A stretch of DNA of 64,000 nucleotides from Sulfurimonas lithotrophica (GCF_009258225.1 NZ_CP043617.1:186001-250000); one strand, 5' to 3'. Counted from the first letter of the stretch, positions 17,110-26,304 are shown. Notes: generated by a model not told the origin, from the sequence alone. A program made the numbers and translations.

Positions 17110-18997
17110 ATCATTATTTATAGGCTTGCTTTTGGTTGTAAGTCTGCAAGCAAGACAAGAGGTAAATATAAACCTTTCAAATTTAGAAATTAAAGATTTT
17201 ATCAAACTTGTTTCAAAAATTACAAATAAAAATATATTAATAAATCACAATATAAACGGTACGGTAGATTTAATAAGCACTGCACCTATTTATGATGACG
17301 AACTTATGGATGTTTTGGTATCCGTACTGGAATCAAAGGGTTATACCATAATCGCAAAAGGTTCTATTTTAGAACTTGTTCGCTCTGTAGATGCAGCAAA
17401 GTACAATGCTAAAGTTATTAAAAAAGGTAAGCGTGCAGACGGTGCGTTTATGGTTACTCAAAGCATCAAGGTTAATGGTGAAAACGTAGATATTGTAGCT
17501 GCAAAAATCCGTTATCTTATTTCAAAAACGGCTAAACTGATGACTATGAAAGAGTCAAACACAATCTTGGTAACGGATTATCCAAGAAATATTGAAACTA
17601 TAAAAAAAGTTGTTAAAGATATAATTGAAAACTCCGCTATGAATGTTCAAGTGCAAAGTATAAAAAATACCGAAGCCAAGACTATAAAAAATAAACTTGA
17701 CTCTATTACAAAGTCACTCTTTAATGAAAAAATCGTATCTCAAAATGTTCAAATAGTCGTAGATGAAAATACAAACTCTTTAATACTTGTAGGTATAAAA
17801 GAAAACATAAAAAAAGTACAAGATTTAATATCTAAACTAGATGTTGAATCTAACTCAGCAAACAACGGTGTACAGATATATTCGCTTAAAAATTCGGATG
17901 CAACGTCTGTTTTAAAAAGTTTAACCGAGATAATATCAAAACAGACATATAAAGACCCTAGCATGAAACCAAACGTAAGTGCATCTGATGAAATAAATGC
18001 CATAATCGCTATGGGTGATCCTATAATTTTAAAAGGTATCAAGCAGATTATAGATGAGCTTGATAAGGAAAAATACCAAGTTTACGTTCAGGCAAGAATT
18101 ATAGAGATTAGTAAAAACGATGCTGAGAATCTAGGAATAAAGTATGGTTTTGACGGGGCATCTTTAACATCTAGCGGACTTTACTCTTTTTCCGGAAACT
18201 TTGGCGGAAGTGCAGTTGCAGGTAGTGTTGGAGCTGCACTAGTAGATAGTATTACAAATGGTGCAATCGGTGATATTGCAGTTGGTTTTGATGCACTTGC
18301 CCTTGGTGCTGCTATAGAGTTTTTAGAAAAAAACGGAGCAAGTAAGTCTATATCCAATCCGTCTATACTTTGTGTAAACAACCAAGAATCATCAATATAT
18401 GTCGGTAAAACGGTATATGTAAAATCAGGTACTACAAACAATTCAGTTAGTGGTATTACCGATAACTTTAAACCTGATGAGATAGGTTTGACACTAAAGT
18501 TAAAACCTCGTGTATCATCAAACGATAAAGTTACTTTAAATGCAGAAGCTGTTTTGGAAAATATAATAGGTGAGAGTGAAAGCGGACATCCTATAACGAC
18601 TAAACAAGAAGTTAAAACACAAGCAATCTTACGTCACGGTGAGAGCATAATAGTTGGAGGTCTTGTAAAGAGTTATGATAAAAATGAGGTCTCTAAAGTT
18701 CCTTTACTCGGTGATATTCCATGGCTTGGAGAGTTGTTGTTTGCTCATAACTCGGTTGAAACCCAACAAGATAATCTAATAGTTATTTTAACACCGTATG
18801 TTGTAAGCAACAGTGAAAAATTATCACAACTGCAAAAAGATTTGGGAATGCTTGAAAATCTTCAACAAAAGTACAATTTAGAAGTTTTTCAAAACATAGA
18901 AAAACAAGGTTTTAATACAGATGCAAAAGAAGAAGATAAAAATAATTCAGATAAAGTAAAAGCTATGAATCAAGCACAAATGCAGGAGATAGAGTAG
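17096..18997 (+). CDS. gspD: type II secretion outer-membrane secretin GspD
   Basis: A signal peptide (cleavage near LQA-RQ, residue 19) precedes N0/N1/N2/N3 periplasmic ring domains and a C-terminal secretin core. The core shows VQARIIEIS near 330 and the closing VPLLGDIPWLGELLF motif. The 633-residue length is normal. GspD forms the outer-membrane channel through which folded substrates leave the cell. The C-terminal tail is rich in Glu, Lys and Asn and may bind a pilotin. Its stop overlaps the GTG of gspE by one base. Confidence 0.93.
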   Translation: MKLIKSLFIGLLLVVSLQARQEVNINLSNLEIKDFIKLVSKITNKNILINHNINGTVDLISTAPIYDDELMDVLVSVLESKGYTIIAKGSILELVRSVDAAKYNAKVIKKGKRADGAFMVTQSIKVNGENVDIVAAKIRYLISKTAKLMTMKESNTILVTDYPRNIETIKKVVKDIIENSAMNVQVQSIKNTEAKTIKNKLDSITKSLFNEKIVSQNVQIVVDENTNSLILVGIKENIKKVQDLISKLDVESNSANNGVQIYSLKNSDATSVLKSLTEIISKQTYKDPSMKPNVSASDEINAIIAMGDPIILKGIKQIIDELDKEKYQVYVQARIIEISKNDAENLGIKYGFDGASLTSSGLYSFSGNFGGSAVAGSVGAALVDSITNGAIGDIAVGFDALALGAAIEFLEKNGASKSISNPSILCVNNQESSIYVGKTVYVKSGTTNNSVSGITDNFKPDEIGLTLKLKPRVSSNDKVTLNAEAVLENIIGESESGHPITTKQEVKTQAILRHGESIIVGGLVKSYDKNEVSKVPLLGDIPWLGELLFAHNSVETQQDNLIVILTPYVVSNSEKLSQLQKDLGMLENLQQKYNLEVFQNIEKQGFNTDAKEEDKNNSDKVKAMNQAQMQEIE

Positions 18998-20517
18998 TGA
19001 TAAAACTTGAACCTCTCCACGATTTAAAACTGGAAGTTTATGAACTAGAAGAGCTGGAGACTGAACTTCTAAGAAAAAACTATCTTCTTTTTTCTCTTGT
19101 AGAGGATGAGGTGACTGCATTAACGTGTGAGCGTTATATGGTAGAGGCTACAAACTTTTACTCAAAACTATCTGTAAAGTATCCATTTAAACTTTTAGAT
19201 GAAGATTCATTTGATCAATTATACAACCGCTTCTTGGAACTCCGCACTGATAAAGCTATAGAGACTATGCAAGAAGACGGTACAAAAAGTGAGGATGAAG
19301 ATGAGGATATCTCACTTACCGATTTTTTACGCACATCCAGCGATATCTTAACAAGTGAAGAATCAGCACCTATCATCAAGTTTGTAAATGCACTTTTTTA
19401 TCAAGCCGTTAAGAAAAAAGTATCGGATATACATATAGAAGTAGGCGAGAGTAAAGGTGAAGTTCGTTTCAGAATTGACGGAATGCTTACAAAAAATGCG
19501 GACTTGGAAAAAAAGGTCGTAAGTCTGATAGTTAGTCGTATAAAAGTTATCTCAAACTTGGATATTTCCGAAAAACGTATCCCGCAAGACGGTCGTACTC
19601 AAATCAAAATAGCAGGTGAGACTTTAGATATACGTGTATCTATTTTACCGACCTTTTACGGGGAACGCGTAGTTATGAGGCTTCTTATGCAAAGTAGCCA
19701 AATACCTCAAATAACTGAACTTGGATTTGATGATTCTATTATAGGGGATGTTAAAAAACTTCTCCGCTCATCTCACGGTATTATCCTTGTAACTGGTCCA
19801 ACAGGAAGCGGTAAAACAACTTCTCTTCACTCGTTTTTGCGTGAAGTAGAGACTCCCGAGAAAAATCTCATAACGGTTGAGGATCCTGTTGAATATAAAA
19901 GCGATAATATCTCGCAAATCCAGGTAAATGAAAAAGTCGGACTTACTTTTGCATCTGCACTTCGCTCAATTTTGCGTCAAGACCCCGATGTGATTATGAT
20001 AGGTGAGATTCGTGATGAAGAAACGGCAAATATTGCAGTTCGTGCCGCACTTACGGGACACCTTGTGTTCTCGACTCTGCATACAAACTCGGCAGCAGCT
20101 ACAATTTCACGTTTAGCCGATATGGGAGTTGAACCGTTTTTAATCTCATCTTCTCTTCTTGGAATTTTAGCTCAAAGACTTGTACGTGTACTTTGTGAAG
20201 ACTGTAAAGAAGAAGATGTTTTGGCTGAGAATTTTGCAGAGGATTATAACCTGCCTCGCGATGCAAAAATTTATAAAGCCTGCGGATGCAGGAGTTGTGG
20301 ATATAGCGGTTATATAGGTAGAAAATCTATAGGCGAACTTTTAGTTATGCAAGACAGTGTAAAAGATTTGCTAAAAACTACGACAGATGAGCATACGATA
20401 AAAACAGCGTTGGAAAAAGAAGGTCTAAAAACTATAGCCAACCAACTCTCAAAAATGCTTTTAGAGGGTAAGACATCTTTAGATGAGGCTATAAGAATTG
20501 GTTTGGGACATTCCTAA
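18997..20517 (+). CDS. gspE: type II secretion ATPase GspE
   Basis: GspE drives pseudopilus assembly. The 506-residue protein has an N-terminal domain, then a core with Walker A GPTGSGKTT near 265-273, an Asp box and Walker B DPDVIMIGEIRDEET, and His-box GHLVFSTLHTN. A tetracysteine zinc module (CEDC and CGCRSC) lies near the C terminus, as in GspE/PilB. The GTG start overlaps the secretin stop. Its own stop (TAATG) overlaps the next ATG. Confidence 0.93.
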   Translation: MIKLEPLHDLKLEVYELEELETELLRKNYLLFSLVEDEVTALTCERYMVEATNFYSKLSVKYPFKLLDEDSFDQLYNRFLELRTDKAIETMQEDGTKSEDEDEDISLTDFLRTSSDILTSEESAPIIKFVNALFYQAVKKKVSDIHIEVGESKGEVRFRIDGMLTKNADLEKKVVSLIVSRIKVISNLDISEKRIPQDGRTQIKIAGETLDIRVSILPTFYGERVVMRLLMQSSQIPQITELGFDDSIIGDVKKLLRSSHGIILVTGPTGSGKTTSLHSFLREVETPEKNLITVEDPVEYKSDNISQIQVNEKVGLTFASALRSILRQDPDVIMIGEIRDEETANIAVRAALTGHLVFSTLHTNSAAATISRLADMGVEPFLISSSLLGILAQRLVRVLCEDCKEEDVLAENFAEDYNLPRDAKIYKACGCRSCGYSGYIGRKSIGELLVMQDSVKDLLKTTTDEHTIKTALEKEGLKTIANQLSKMLLEGKTSLDEAIRIGLGHS

Positions 20518-21002
20518 TGTATTGCTCGAAGAGTACGTGCGGATCTATTTTGAGCTCCCGTAAACATTTTTTTAACAAAAATGTTTCATACGCTCAATCC
20601 GCACGCAATGGATTTACTTTAATTGAGGTTATGATTGCCGTTATGATAATCTCCGTAGTTATCGGTGCTATACTTCAGATGCGAGGGAATTCGAGTTTTA
20701 TCTATGAAAAAATAGATCAAAATGCAAAAATAAATCAATATCTTTCTTTTTTTATAGCTAATAATGATTTTGGTTTAGAGAGAAAAAGTACCACTATGAA
20801 AAACTTGTGCGATGAGTTTGAACTAGACAGTGAGCTTAGACGGGAATTTTCATCTATTAAACTAAATATAGATTATAAAAAATTAGATATATTGGATATG
20901 AGTGAATTTGATGAGGGTGCAGATTTAGTTATTGAAACCGGTAAGAGTATTATCCATACAAAAAACTTGTCTGCATCTCTTATAAGGGTTAGGATACCAT
21001 AG
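20517..21002 (+). CDS. minor pseudopilin with unusually long leader (GspI/H-like)
   Basis: The mature part begins FTLIEVMIAVMIISVVIGAI with Glu5, a clear prepilin motif, and the rest resembles a minor pseudopilin. The leader before the cleavage site is 32 residues, much longer than the usual 6 to 10. A 70-base nested inverted repeat at 20536-20605 lies inside this leader. The ATG overlaps the stop of gspE and no other ATG exists before the pilin motif. The leader could result from a palindromic insertion, or the real start could be a non-ATG codon. Confidence 0.75.
   Translation: MYCSKSTCGSILSSRKHFFNKNVSYAQSARNGFTLIEVMIAVMIISVVIGAILQMRGNSSFIYEKIDQNAKINQYLSFFIANNDFGLERKSTTMKNLCDEFELDSELRREFSSIKLNIDYKKLDILDMSEFDEGADLVIETGKSIIHTKNLSASLIRVRIP
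20536..20605. repeat. nested inverted repeat in the pseudopilin leader
   Basis: Three arm pairs nest: CGTGCGGA (20536-20543) with TCCGCACG (20598-20605), TTGAGC (20550-20555) with GCTCAA (20592-20597), and a 10-base arm at 20562-20571 with 20577-20586. The loop is five bases. The region could form a stable RNA hairpin or DNA cruciform between the gspE stop and the pilin motif. Confidence 0.75.
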
Positions 21003-21520
21003 TGCGTAGCGCCTTTACCCTAATTGAACTCCTAATATCCATAACGATACTCTCTATTTTGATGCTAGCACTATATAAAGCTTACGATGCACTAAATATA
21101 TCAAATGAGATATATAAAGAAAAATCACAAGCAATAAAATCTATAGAGTTAAAAAAAAGAACTATTTATCTCGATTTTGCATTATCTGTAAAAAAAGATG
21201 ATAAAGATAGAGTCACATACCTTGAGAAAGATACAGAAGAAGATATAGTTACATTTGCCGGCTCAAACTCCATTCATAAAAGATACAACCCATATATAAC
21301 TTATCTTGTAAAAAATAAAATACTCTACAGAGTAGAATCTCTGCAAGAGATAAAAGAGTACCCCTTTGCTGCAGATATTAGAGCCGATATAGATGTAATG
21401 GGTGAAGTAAAAAAATTTAAAGTTTTCAAATCAAAAAATAATGACTCATATCTTATAGATGCAAGATTTAAAGATGAAAATAATATACTATTAAAAGTAA
21501 AAGCTTTAAACGAGATATGA
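21002..21520 (+). CDS. minor pseudopilin GspJ-like
   Basis: A four-residue leader (MRSA) precedes the prepilin motif FTLIELLISITILSILMLAL with Glu5. The 172 residues fit GspJ or another minor pseudopilin of the tip complex. The GTG start overlaps the upstream stop by one base. It is the last gene of the secretion operon; the hydrogenase fusion follows after only 12 bases, so transcription may continue into it. No prepilin peptidase lies in the locus. Confidence 0.7.
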   Translation: MRSAFTLIELLISITILSILMLALYKAYDALNISNEIYKEKSQAIKSIELKKRTIYLDFALSVKKDDKDRVTYLEKDTEEDIVTFAGSNSIHKRYNPYITYLVKNKILYRVESLQEIKEYPFAADIRADIDVMGEVKKFKVFKSKNNDSYLIDARFKDENNILLKVKALNEI

Positions 21521-21532
21521 TGAGGTATTTTT

Positions 21533-23938
21533 ATGAGGGTTTTAATAATTGGCGGTGGTATAGCTGCAGTTTATATAGCAAACAATCTTAAAAAACAAGA
21601 TTCTTCAGTAGATATTACAATTTTAAGCGATGAAAAATATCCGCCTTATGACAGGATACATCTTTGCCGTTTAGTTGATGGAAGCTCAGATATAAACGAC
21701 ATAAAACTCCATTTAGACCCAACCGTAAACTTAGAACTAGAACAAAAAATAAATTCTATAGATAAAGAAAAAAAGCGCATCTATTCGGATGACTCTATGT
21801 TTTCTTACGATAAACTAATCATAGCAACGGGATCAGAGCCTTTAAATCTTTTAGATGAAAATATAAAAAATGTAAGTGTTTTTAGAAGTTCAAATGATTG
21901 TTTGGATATTAAACATAATCTAAACGATAGAGAGTTGGTTGTTGTAGGAAGCGGACCTATAGGATTAGAACTCTTAGAGACTCTAAATGATATGGATGAG
22001 GTTAAAAATATAACACTTCTTATCCGCTCCAAACATCTTTATGATAAGAACCTGTCTTTAGAGAGTATAGAGCTTATTAAAAACTGCTATATAAAAGATA
22101 GAAAAATTAAAATATCTTTTGAAGATGAAATAGTTGATACCCTTATAAAAGATAATGAGATAAAAACCCTTAAAACTAAAAAGCTAGAAATTCAAAATCC
22201 ATATATAATCTTTGGTGTAGGAATAAAACCAAATATAGAGCCATTTAAAAAATCACTCAGATGCAACAAGGGGATACTTACAAACAGATATATGCAAACC
22301 GAGGATGATATATATGCAGTAGGTGAGTGTGCAGAGGTTGAAGAACTTGGTTTTATAGCCGGACATGTAAAAGAGTGTACGGCACAAGCTGATGCGGCAA
22401 TATCGCATATACTTCAAAATGATGTTAAAGAGTTTGAACTTGATGTAAGTATAGATATGCTTAAAGTCGGCGAATTTGATTTGGTCGAAGTATCATCTGC
22501 TAAGTTTAGAGACGGGTTTGAGAAAGTCGTAATAAGCTCAAAAGAGTTTAACAGAATCGATGAGTATTTTTTAAACGATAATAAACTAACCCGTTTTATA
22601 GGTATAAACTCAAATGTAGATGTGGGATATATAGAGTCGCTTATAAAAGAGGGCAATGAAGTAGATATAAACTACCTTTATGAAAACCGTGTAGTGGGTG
22701 AACGAGGTCGTCTTGTATGTTCGTGTGAGCATCTTTATCATAAAGATTTAGTTGATATTGTAACCCAAGCAGGTGTACGTGATTTTTCCGAGTTAGCCGA
22801 ATTTTCGAATGCGGGACGGGTTTGTGGTCGTTGTAAAATGATGGTAAGTGATATTATAAAAGATTCTCAAAGTTTGATTGACCCAAATATGCCTAGAAAA
22901 AGTGTAGAGGATATTAAACGTGAGCATGAAATAGCCGAGGTTAAAAGACGTATAGATAAGTTTAACGCCCTGCATCCAAGAAATGAGTTAACACAGGAAA
23001 ATCTTGAAAATGCCATGGAGTCTTTGGATATTGGAAAACATGAGGTAAATTCGTGGATATCAATGGTAACGGCGACAATGAAGTTACATCCAAATTTTGA
23101 ACAGGTAATAGAAGGTGCGGTATGTGCTCTAAATAGAGTCCCTATAATTTGGCTGGAACTTAGTGATTGCAGCGGAAACAGTGAAGCATTTATAAAGTCA
23201 ACCAATCCTGCCATAGAGGATTTGATTTTTGATTATATCTCGCTTGATTATCATGAACTCATTATGGCGGCATCTGGTAATGAAAGTGAGACCATTTTAG
23301 AAGATATTATTAAAACCCAAAAGGGTGAATATATTTTAATAGTAGAGGGTGCAGTACCCTTAGGGCTTGATGGTAAATTTTTGCGTCTTGGTCCAAAAGG
23401 TGAGACGGGGTATGAACTGCTAAAACGTTGTGCAAAAGATGCAACTTTGATTTTGGCCGTGGGTTCATGTGCGTATGACGGAGGGGTTGTGGCAGCTTAT
23501 CCAAACCCTACAGGTGCAGTCGGTGTAGCTGAAGCACTTGGTAGGGATGATGTCATAAACCTATCCGGATGTCCTACAAATCCGACAAACATAGTAGGTA
23601 CTTTACTTTCATACCTCATGTTTGAAGAGTTGCCCGAACTTGATAAATTTAACCGTCCGCTTTGGGCATATGAGGGGCGTGTGCATGATAACTGCGAGCG
23701 TCGCGGACATTATGAACTTGGAGAGTTCGTAAAAGAGTGGGGAGATGCAGGGGCTAAAAAAGGGTGGTGTCTTTTTGAGATGGGTTGTAAAGGTCCTTAT
23801 GCAAATGTAAATTGTCCGACTATGAAGTTTAATTCTGCTACTAGCTGGCCTGTTCAAGCGGGACATGGATGCATGGCTTGTACCGAACATAACTTTTTTG
23901 ATAAATTTGCAAATGAGAGAAAATATGAAGAAGAGTAA
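21533..23938 (+). CDS. fusion: FAD/NAD(P) oxidoreductase + BFD-type [2Fe-2S] + [NiFe] hydrogenase small subunit
   Basis: Residues 1-300 form a FAD-dependent NAD(P) oxidoreductase with GGGIAA at 7-12, a second dinucleotide motif VVGSGPIGLE at 137-146, and YAVGE near 261. Residues 390-440 hold a BFD-like [2Fe-2S] site: Cys396, Cys398, Cys431, Cys434. Residues 500-801 are a [NiFe] hydrogenase small subunit with cluster ligands Cys546, Cys646, Cys680, His719/Cys721, Cys746, Cys752, Cys761, Cys780 and Cys783. The usual second proximal Cys is Asn549, a change I recall from group 2 enzymes. No twin-arginine signal exists, so it is cytoplasmic and probably couples H2 oxidation to NAD(P) or ferredoxin. 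Confidence 0.9.
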   Translation: MRVLIIGGGIAAVYIANNLKKQDSSVDITILSDEKYPPYDRIHLCRLVDGSSDINDIKLHLDPTVNLELEQKINSIDKEKKRIYSDDSMFSYDKLIIATGSEPLNLLDENIKNVSVFRSSNDCLDIKHNLNDRELVVVGSGPIGLELLETLNDMDEVKNITLLIRSKHLYDKNLSLESIELIKNCYIKDRKIKISFEDEIVDTLIKDNEIKTLKTKKLEIQNPYIIFGVGIKPNIEPFKKSLRCNKGILTNRYMQTEDDIYAVGECAEVEELGFIAGHVKECTAQADAAISHILQNDVKEFELDVSIDMLKVGEFDLVEVSSAKFRDGFEKVVISSKEFNRIDEYFLNDNKLTRFIGINSNVDVGYIESLIKEGNEVDINYLYENRVVGERGRLVCSCEHLYHKDLVDIVTQAGVRDFSELAEFSNAGRVCGRCKMMVSDIIKDSQSLIDPNMPRKSVEDIKREHEIAEVKRRIDKFNALHPRNELTQENLENAMESLDIGKHEVNSWISMVTATMKLHPNFEQVIEGAVCALNRVPIIWLELSDCSGNSEAFIKSTNPAIEDLIFDYISLDYHELIMAASGNESETILEDIIKTQKGEYILIVEGAVPLGLDGKFLRLGPKGETGYELLKRCAKDATLILAVGSCAYDGGVVAAYPNPTGAVGVAEALGRDDVINLSGCPTNPTNIVGTLLSYLMFEELPELDKFNRPLWAYEGRVHDNCERRGHYELGEFVKEWGDAGAKKGWCLFEMGCKGPYANVNCPTMKFNSATSWPVQAGHGCMACTEHNFFDKFANERKYEEE

Positions 23939-25592
23939 AATAGTTATAGACCCGATTACTAGAATAGAAGGTCATTTAAGAGCCGAAGTTGAGGTAGATG
24001 ATAAGGGTATAGTTAAAGAAGCTTGGGTTAGCGGACAGCTTTTTCGCGGAATTGAGACTATTTTAAAAGGGCGTGATCCAAGAGATGCAGGACTTTTGGC
24101 AGGACGTATTTGCGGAGTTTGTACAAACTCGCACTTTCGAGGTGCTATTACAAGTGTTGAAGATGCATACTCTATTGAGATTCCAAAAAATGCTGATATA
24201 ATCCGTGACTTAATGGCTATGGCACTTTTTATACAAGACCATGTTGTACATTTTTATCATCTTCATCTTCTTGATTTTGCAGACGTTACATCCGCTTTAG
24301 AAGCAGATGCCAAAAGCGCTACCAAAGAAGCACCTAAATATACAAAAAAACCTTATAGAAATTCTGTGTCTCATTATGAAAATGTTTTAGAAAAACTAAA
24401 TAAATTTGTAAAATCAGGAAGACTAGGACCGTTTGCAAACGCTTATTGGGGTCATAGCGAGTATAAGTTAAGCCCTGAACAAAATCTTATAGTCCTCTCT
24501 CATTATTTGGATGCACTAAGATTTCAAACACAAATATCTAAAGCGGTTGCAATATTCGGCGGTAAGACACCGCATCCTCAAAGTCTGGTAGTAGGCGGTG
24601 TGACAAGCGTCGCAGATATGTTAAATCCTCAGAGGCTGAATGATTATCTTTTTATTATGAAAGAGGCAAAAGAGTTTGTTGAACGTGCATACTTGGCGGA
24701 TATGAAACTGATATCTATGGTTTACAGAGATGAGATAAAACAAGGTGTCGGAAGAGCTAACGGAAACTTTATGTGTGTAGGCGGTTATGAGTTCGAAGGT
24801 GAGAAAAAACTTTTTTGCAGCGGTGTTATATACGGACATGACTTTAAAAATATTGAGGAGTTTGACGAGTCAAAAATAACAGAAGAGGTTGATCGCGCTT
24901 GGTATGATGAAAATGATGAGATATGTTATACGGACCTAAACGAAGACGGTACTTTAAAAACAGAAAAAAAAGATGATAAATACTCTTGGATAAAAGCTCC
25001 AAGGTATGATGGTAAGACTATGGAGACTGGACCGCTTGCACGTGTACTGGTTTCTTACCATAGGGATAATGAGCTTATCAAGTCTTTTGTGGATGAGTTT
25101 TTGGATGAGACAAACTTAGAGATGATGGATTTATCGACAACCATAGGTAGAAACGCTGCAAGAGCTATAGAGAGTAATTATGTATGTGAATATGTTTTTA
25201 AACTTGTTTCACGCCTTATTCAAAATATCAAGTATTACGACACCGATACCTGGAGCAAGTATGAGTTTGAAAAGAAGCCAAAAAATACTAAAGGCAGAGC
25301 ATTTTTAGAAGTACCTCGGGGTGTGTTAGCACACTTGATAGATATTGAAGATGCAAAGATAAAAAACTACTCGGTAATTGCACCTACGACCTGGAATGCC
25401 ACGCCTAAAAACATAGATGGTTTTCGCGGTGCATATGAAGAGGCACTTATAGGTATAAAAGTGCAAGACACTTCCAAACCTTTAGAAGTTTTACGTGTTC
25501 TACACTCATTTGACCCATGTTTGGCTTGTGCCGTGCACATCATAGATACAAAAGGTAAAGAGTTAAGCCGCTATAAAATTAAAACTCTCTAG
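23925..25592 (+). CDS. [NiFe] hydrogenase large subunit (cytoplasmic, group 2-like)
   Basis: The large subunit carries the NiFe(CN)2CO site. The L1 motif RICGVCTNSH has Cys63 and Cys66, and the L2 motif DPCLACAVH has Cys532 and Cys535. After His538 a 17-residue tail follows, which a maturation endopeptidase would cleave. The start ATG at 23925 gives the classical KIVIDPITRIEGH beginning and has a GAGAGA site; the frame is open further upstream within the partner gene. It overlaps the fused small subunit by 14 bases. No maturation genes are in this window. Confidence 0.93.
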   Translation: MKKSKIVIDPITRIEGHLRAEVEVDDKGIVKEAWVSGQLFRGIETILKGRDPRDAGLLAGRICGVCTNSHFRGAITSVEDAYSIEIPKNADIIRDLMAMALFIQDHVVHFYHLHLLDFADVTSALEADAKSATKEAPKYTKKPYRNSVSHYENVLEKLNKFVKSGRLGPFANAYWGHSEYKLSPEQNLIVLSHYLDALRFQTQISKAVAIFGGKTPHPQSLVVGGVTSVADMLNPQRLNDYLFIMKEAKEFVERAYLADMKLISMVYRDEIKQGVGRANGNFMCVGGYEFEGEKKLFCSGVIYGHDFKNIEEFDESKITEEVDRAWYDENDEICYTDLNEDGTLKTEKKDDKYSWIKAPRYDGKTMETGPLARVLVSYHRDNELIKSFVDEFLDETNLEMMDLSTTIGRNAARAIESNYVCEYVFKLVSRLIQNIKYYDTDTWSKYEFEKKPKNTKGRAFLEVPRGVLAHLIDIEDAKIKNYSVIAPTTWNATPKNIDGFRGAYEEALIGIKVQDTSKPLEVLRVLHSFDPCLACAVHIIDTKGKELSRYKIKTL

Positions 25593-25816
25593 TCGTTTCT
25601 ATATTTTGATATTCCACAAGGTTGATTTGGCTTTGGAGGATTATTTTTTAGATATGTCAAATCTTCTAGTGTTTGTGTTAAAACCTTTTTTTGTTGGAGA
25701 ATCGGTAACATTAGGTTATCTTTTTCATTTAAAGGGATATCCCAGTTTGCAAGTATAGTCTGTACCTCTGCATCTAGTTCGTCAAGGGCATTTTGTATAT
25801 GTTTAATAGAATTCAT
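25589..25816 (-). CDS. small conserved-looking hypothetical protein
   Basis: A 75-residue protein with an acidic helical N-terminal half (DELDAEVQTILANW) and a proline-rich end containing one Cys (QPCGIS). It converges on the hydrogenase large subunit with a four-base overlap. I do not recognise the family. A good start and coding-like composition support it as a gene, but its function is unknown. Confidence 0.55.
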   Translation of the reverse strand: MNSIKHIQNALDELDAEVQTILANWDIPLNEKDNLMLPILQQKKVLTQTLEDLTYLKNNPPKPNQPCGISKYRND

Positions 25817-25851
25817 TTTAATATTATAGCGAACTTTAAAAAAAATTTGGG

Positions 25852-25857
25852 TATAAT
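25852..25857 (+). promoter_or_regulatory. -10 box of the rpmI-rplT operon
   Basis: TATAAT within GGGTATAATCCC sits about 160 bases before the rpmI ATG. It is the only strong promoter-like hexamer between the two convergent-flanked regions and would give a long 5' leader. No canonical -35 box is visible, as is common in this phylum. Confidence 0.55.
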
Positions 25858-25864
25858 CCCATCC

Positions 25865-26015
25865 TCAATTTATACTAATTTTTCTGGCTCATAAGAGACA
25901 AGCTTTTCTAAAGAAAGCAAAGCTTTTGTGCCCGAGCGGCTAGCGATTTATTTGCGGACTTGTTCGTAAATAAAATTAAATTAGTGTATGAGAATTTTAC
26001 GCGAAAGGACAATCG
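25865..26015 (+). promoter_or_regulatory. structured 5' leader of rpmI-rplT (candidate ribosomal-protein autoregulatory leader)
   Basis: The leader of about 150 bases contains two hairpins: arms at 25898-25906 and 25919-25929 (ACAA-GCTTT against AAAGC-TTTTGT with a small bulge), and arms 25947-25956 with 25965-25974 around an eight-base loop. No gene fits here and infC, often found before rpmI, is absent. A structured leader before L35-L20 suggests feedback control by L20, as known in other bacteria; this is inference from position. Confidence 0.45.
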
Positions 26016-26207
26016 ATGCCTAAAATGAAATCGGTAAAAGGCGCTGTAAAGCGTTTTAAAGTTAAGAAAAACGGTTCTGTTAAGCGCGGTACTGCTTATA
26101 GAAGTCACATTTTAACTAAACAAGATGCAAACACTCGTCGCAAGCAAAACACTCCAAAAGTGATAGCTAAAGTTGATGAGAAAAGTATTAAGGAAATGAT
26201 TAACTAA
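26016..26207 (+). CDS. rpmI: 50S ribosomal protein L35
   Basis: L35 is a small basic protein of the large ribosomal subunit. The start MPKMKSVKGAVKRFKVKK is the typical N terminus, and the 63-residue length is normal. It is followed after a 97-base structured gap by rplT, the usual partner. The ribosome site AAAGGA precedes the ATG. Confidence 0.96.
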   Translation: MPKMKSVKGAVKRFKVKKNGSVKRGTAYRSHILTKQDANTRRKQNTPKVIAKVDEKSIKEMIN

Positions 26208-26226
26208 GACAGTTAATTTAAAATCT

Positions 26227-26304
26227 CCAGTTAAATAACTGGGCAAGTCCATAAGGGACACCTCGCTTGCATAAGAGCAACTGGGTAAAGTATAAAGGAA
26301 AAAA
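26227..26304 (+). promoter_or_regulatory. rpmI-rplT intergenic element with alternative pairings
   Basis: CCAGTT (26227-26232) can pair with either of two AACTGG copies, at 26237-26242 or at 26279-26284. Between the two copies another stem can form: GCAAG near 26243-26247 with CTTGC near 26266-26270, and TCC with GGA inside. The mutually exclusive pairings lie just before the rplT ribosome site (AAGGA), so they could control L20 translation. Confidence 0.45.
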
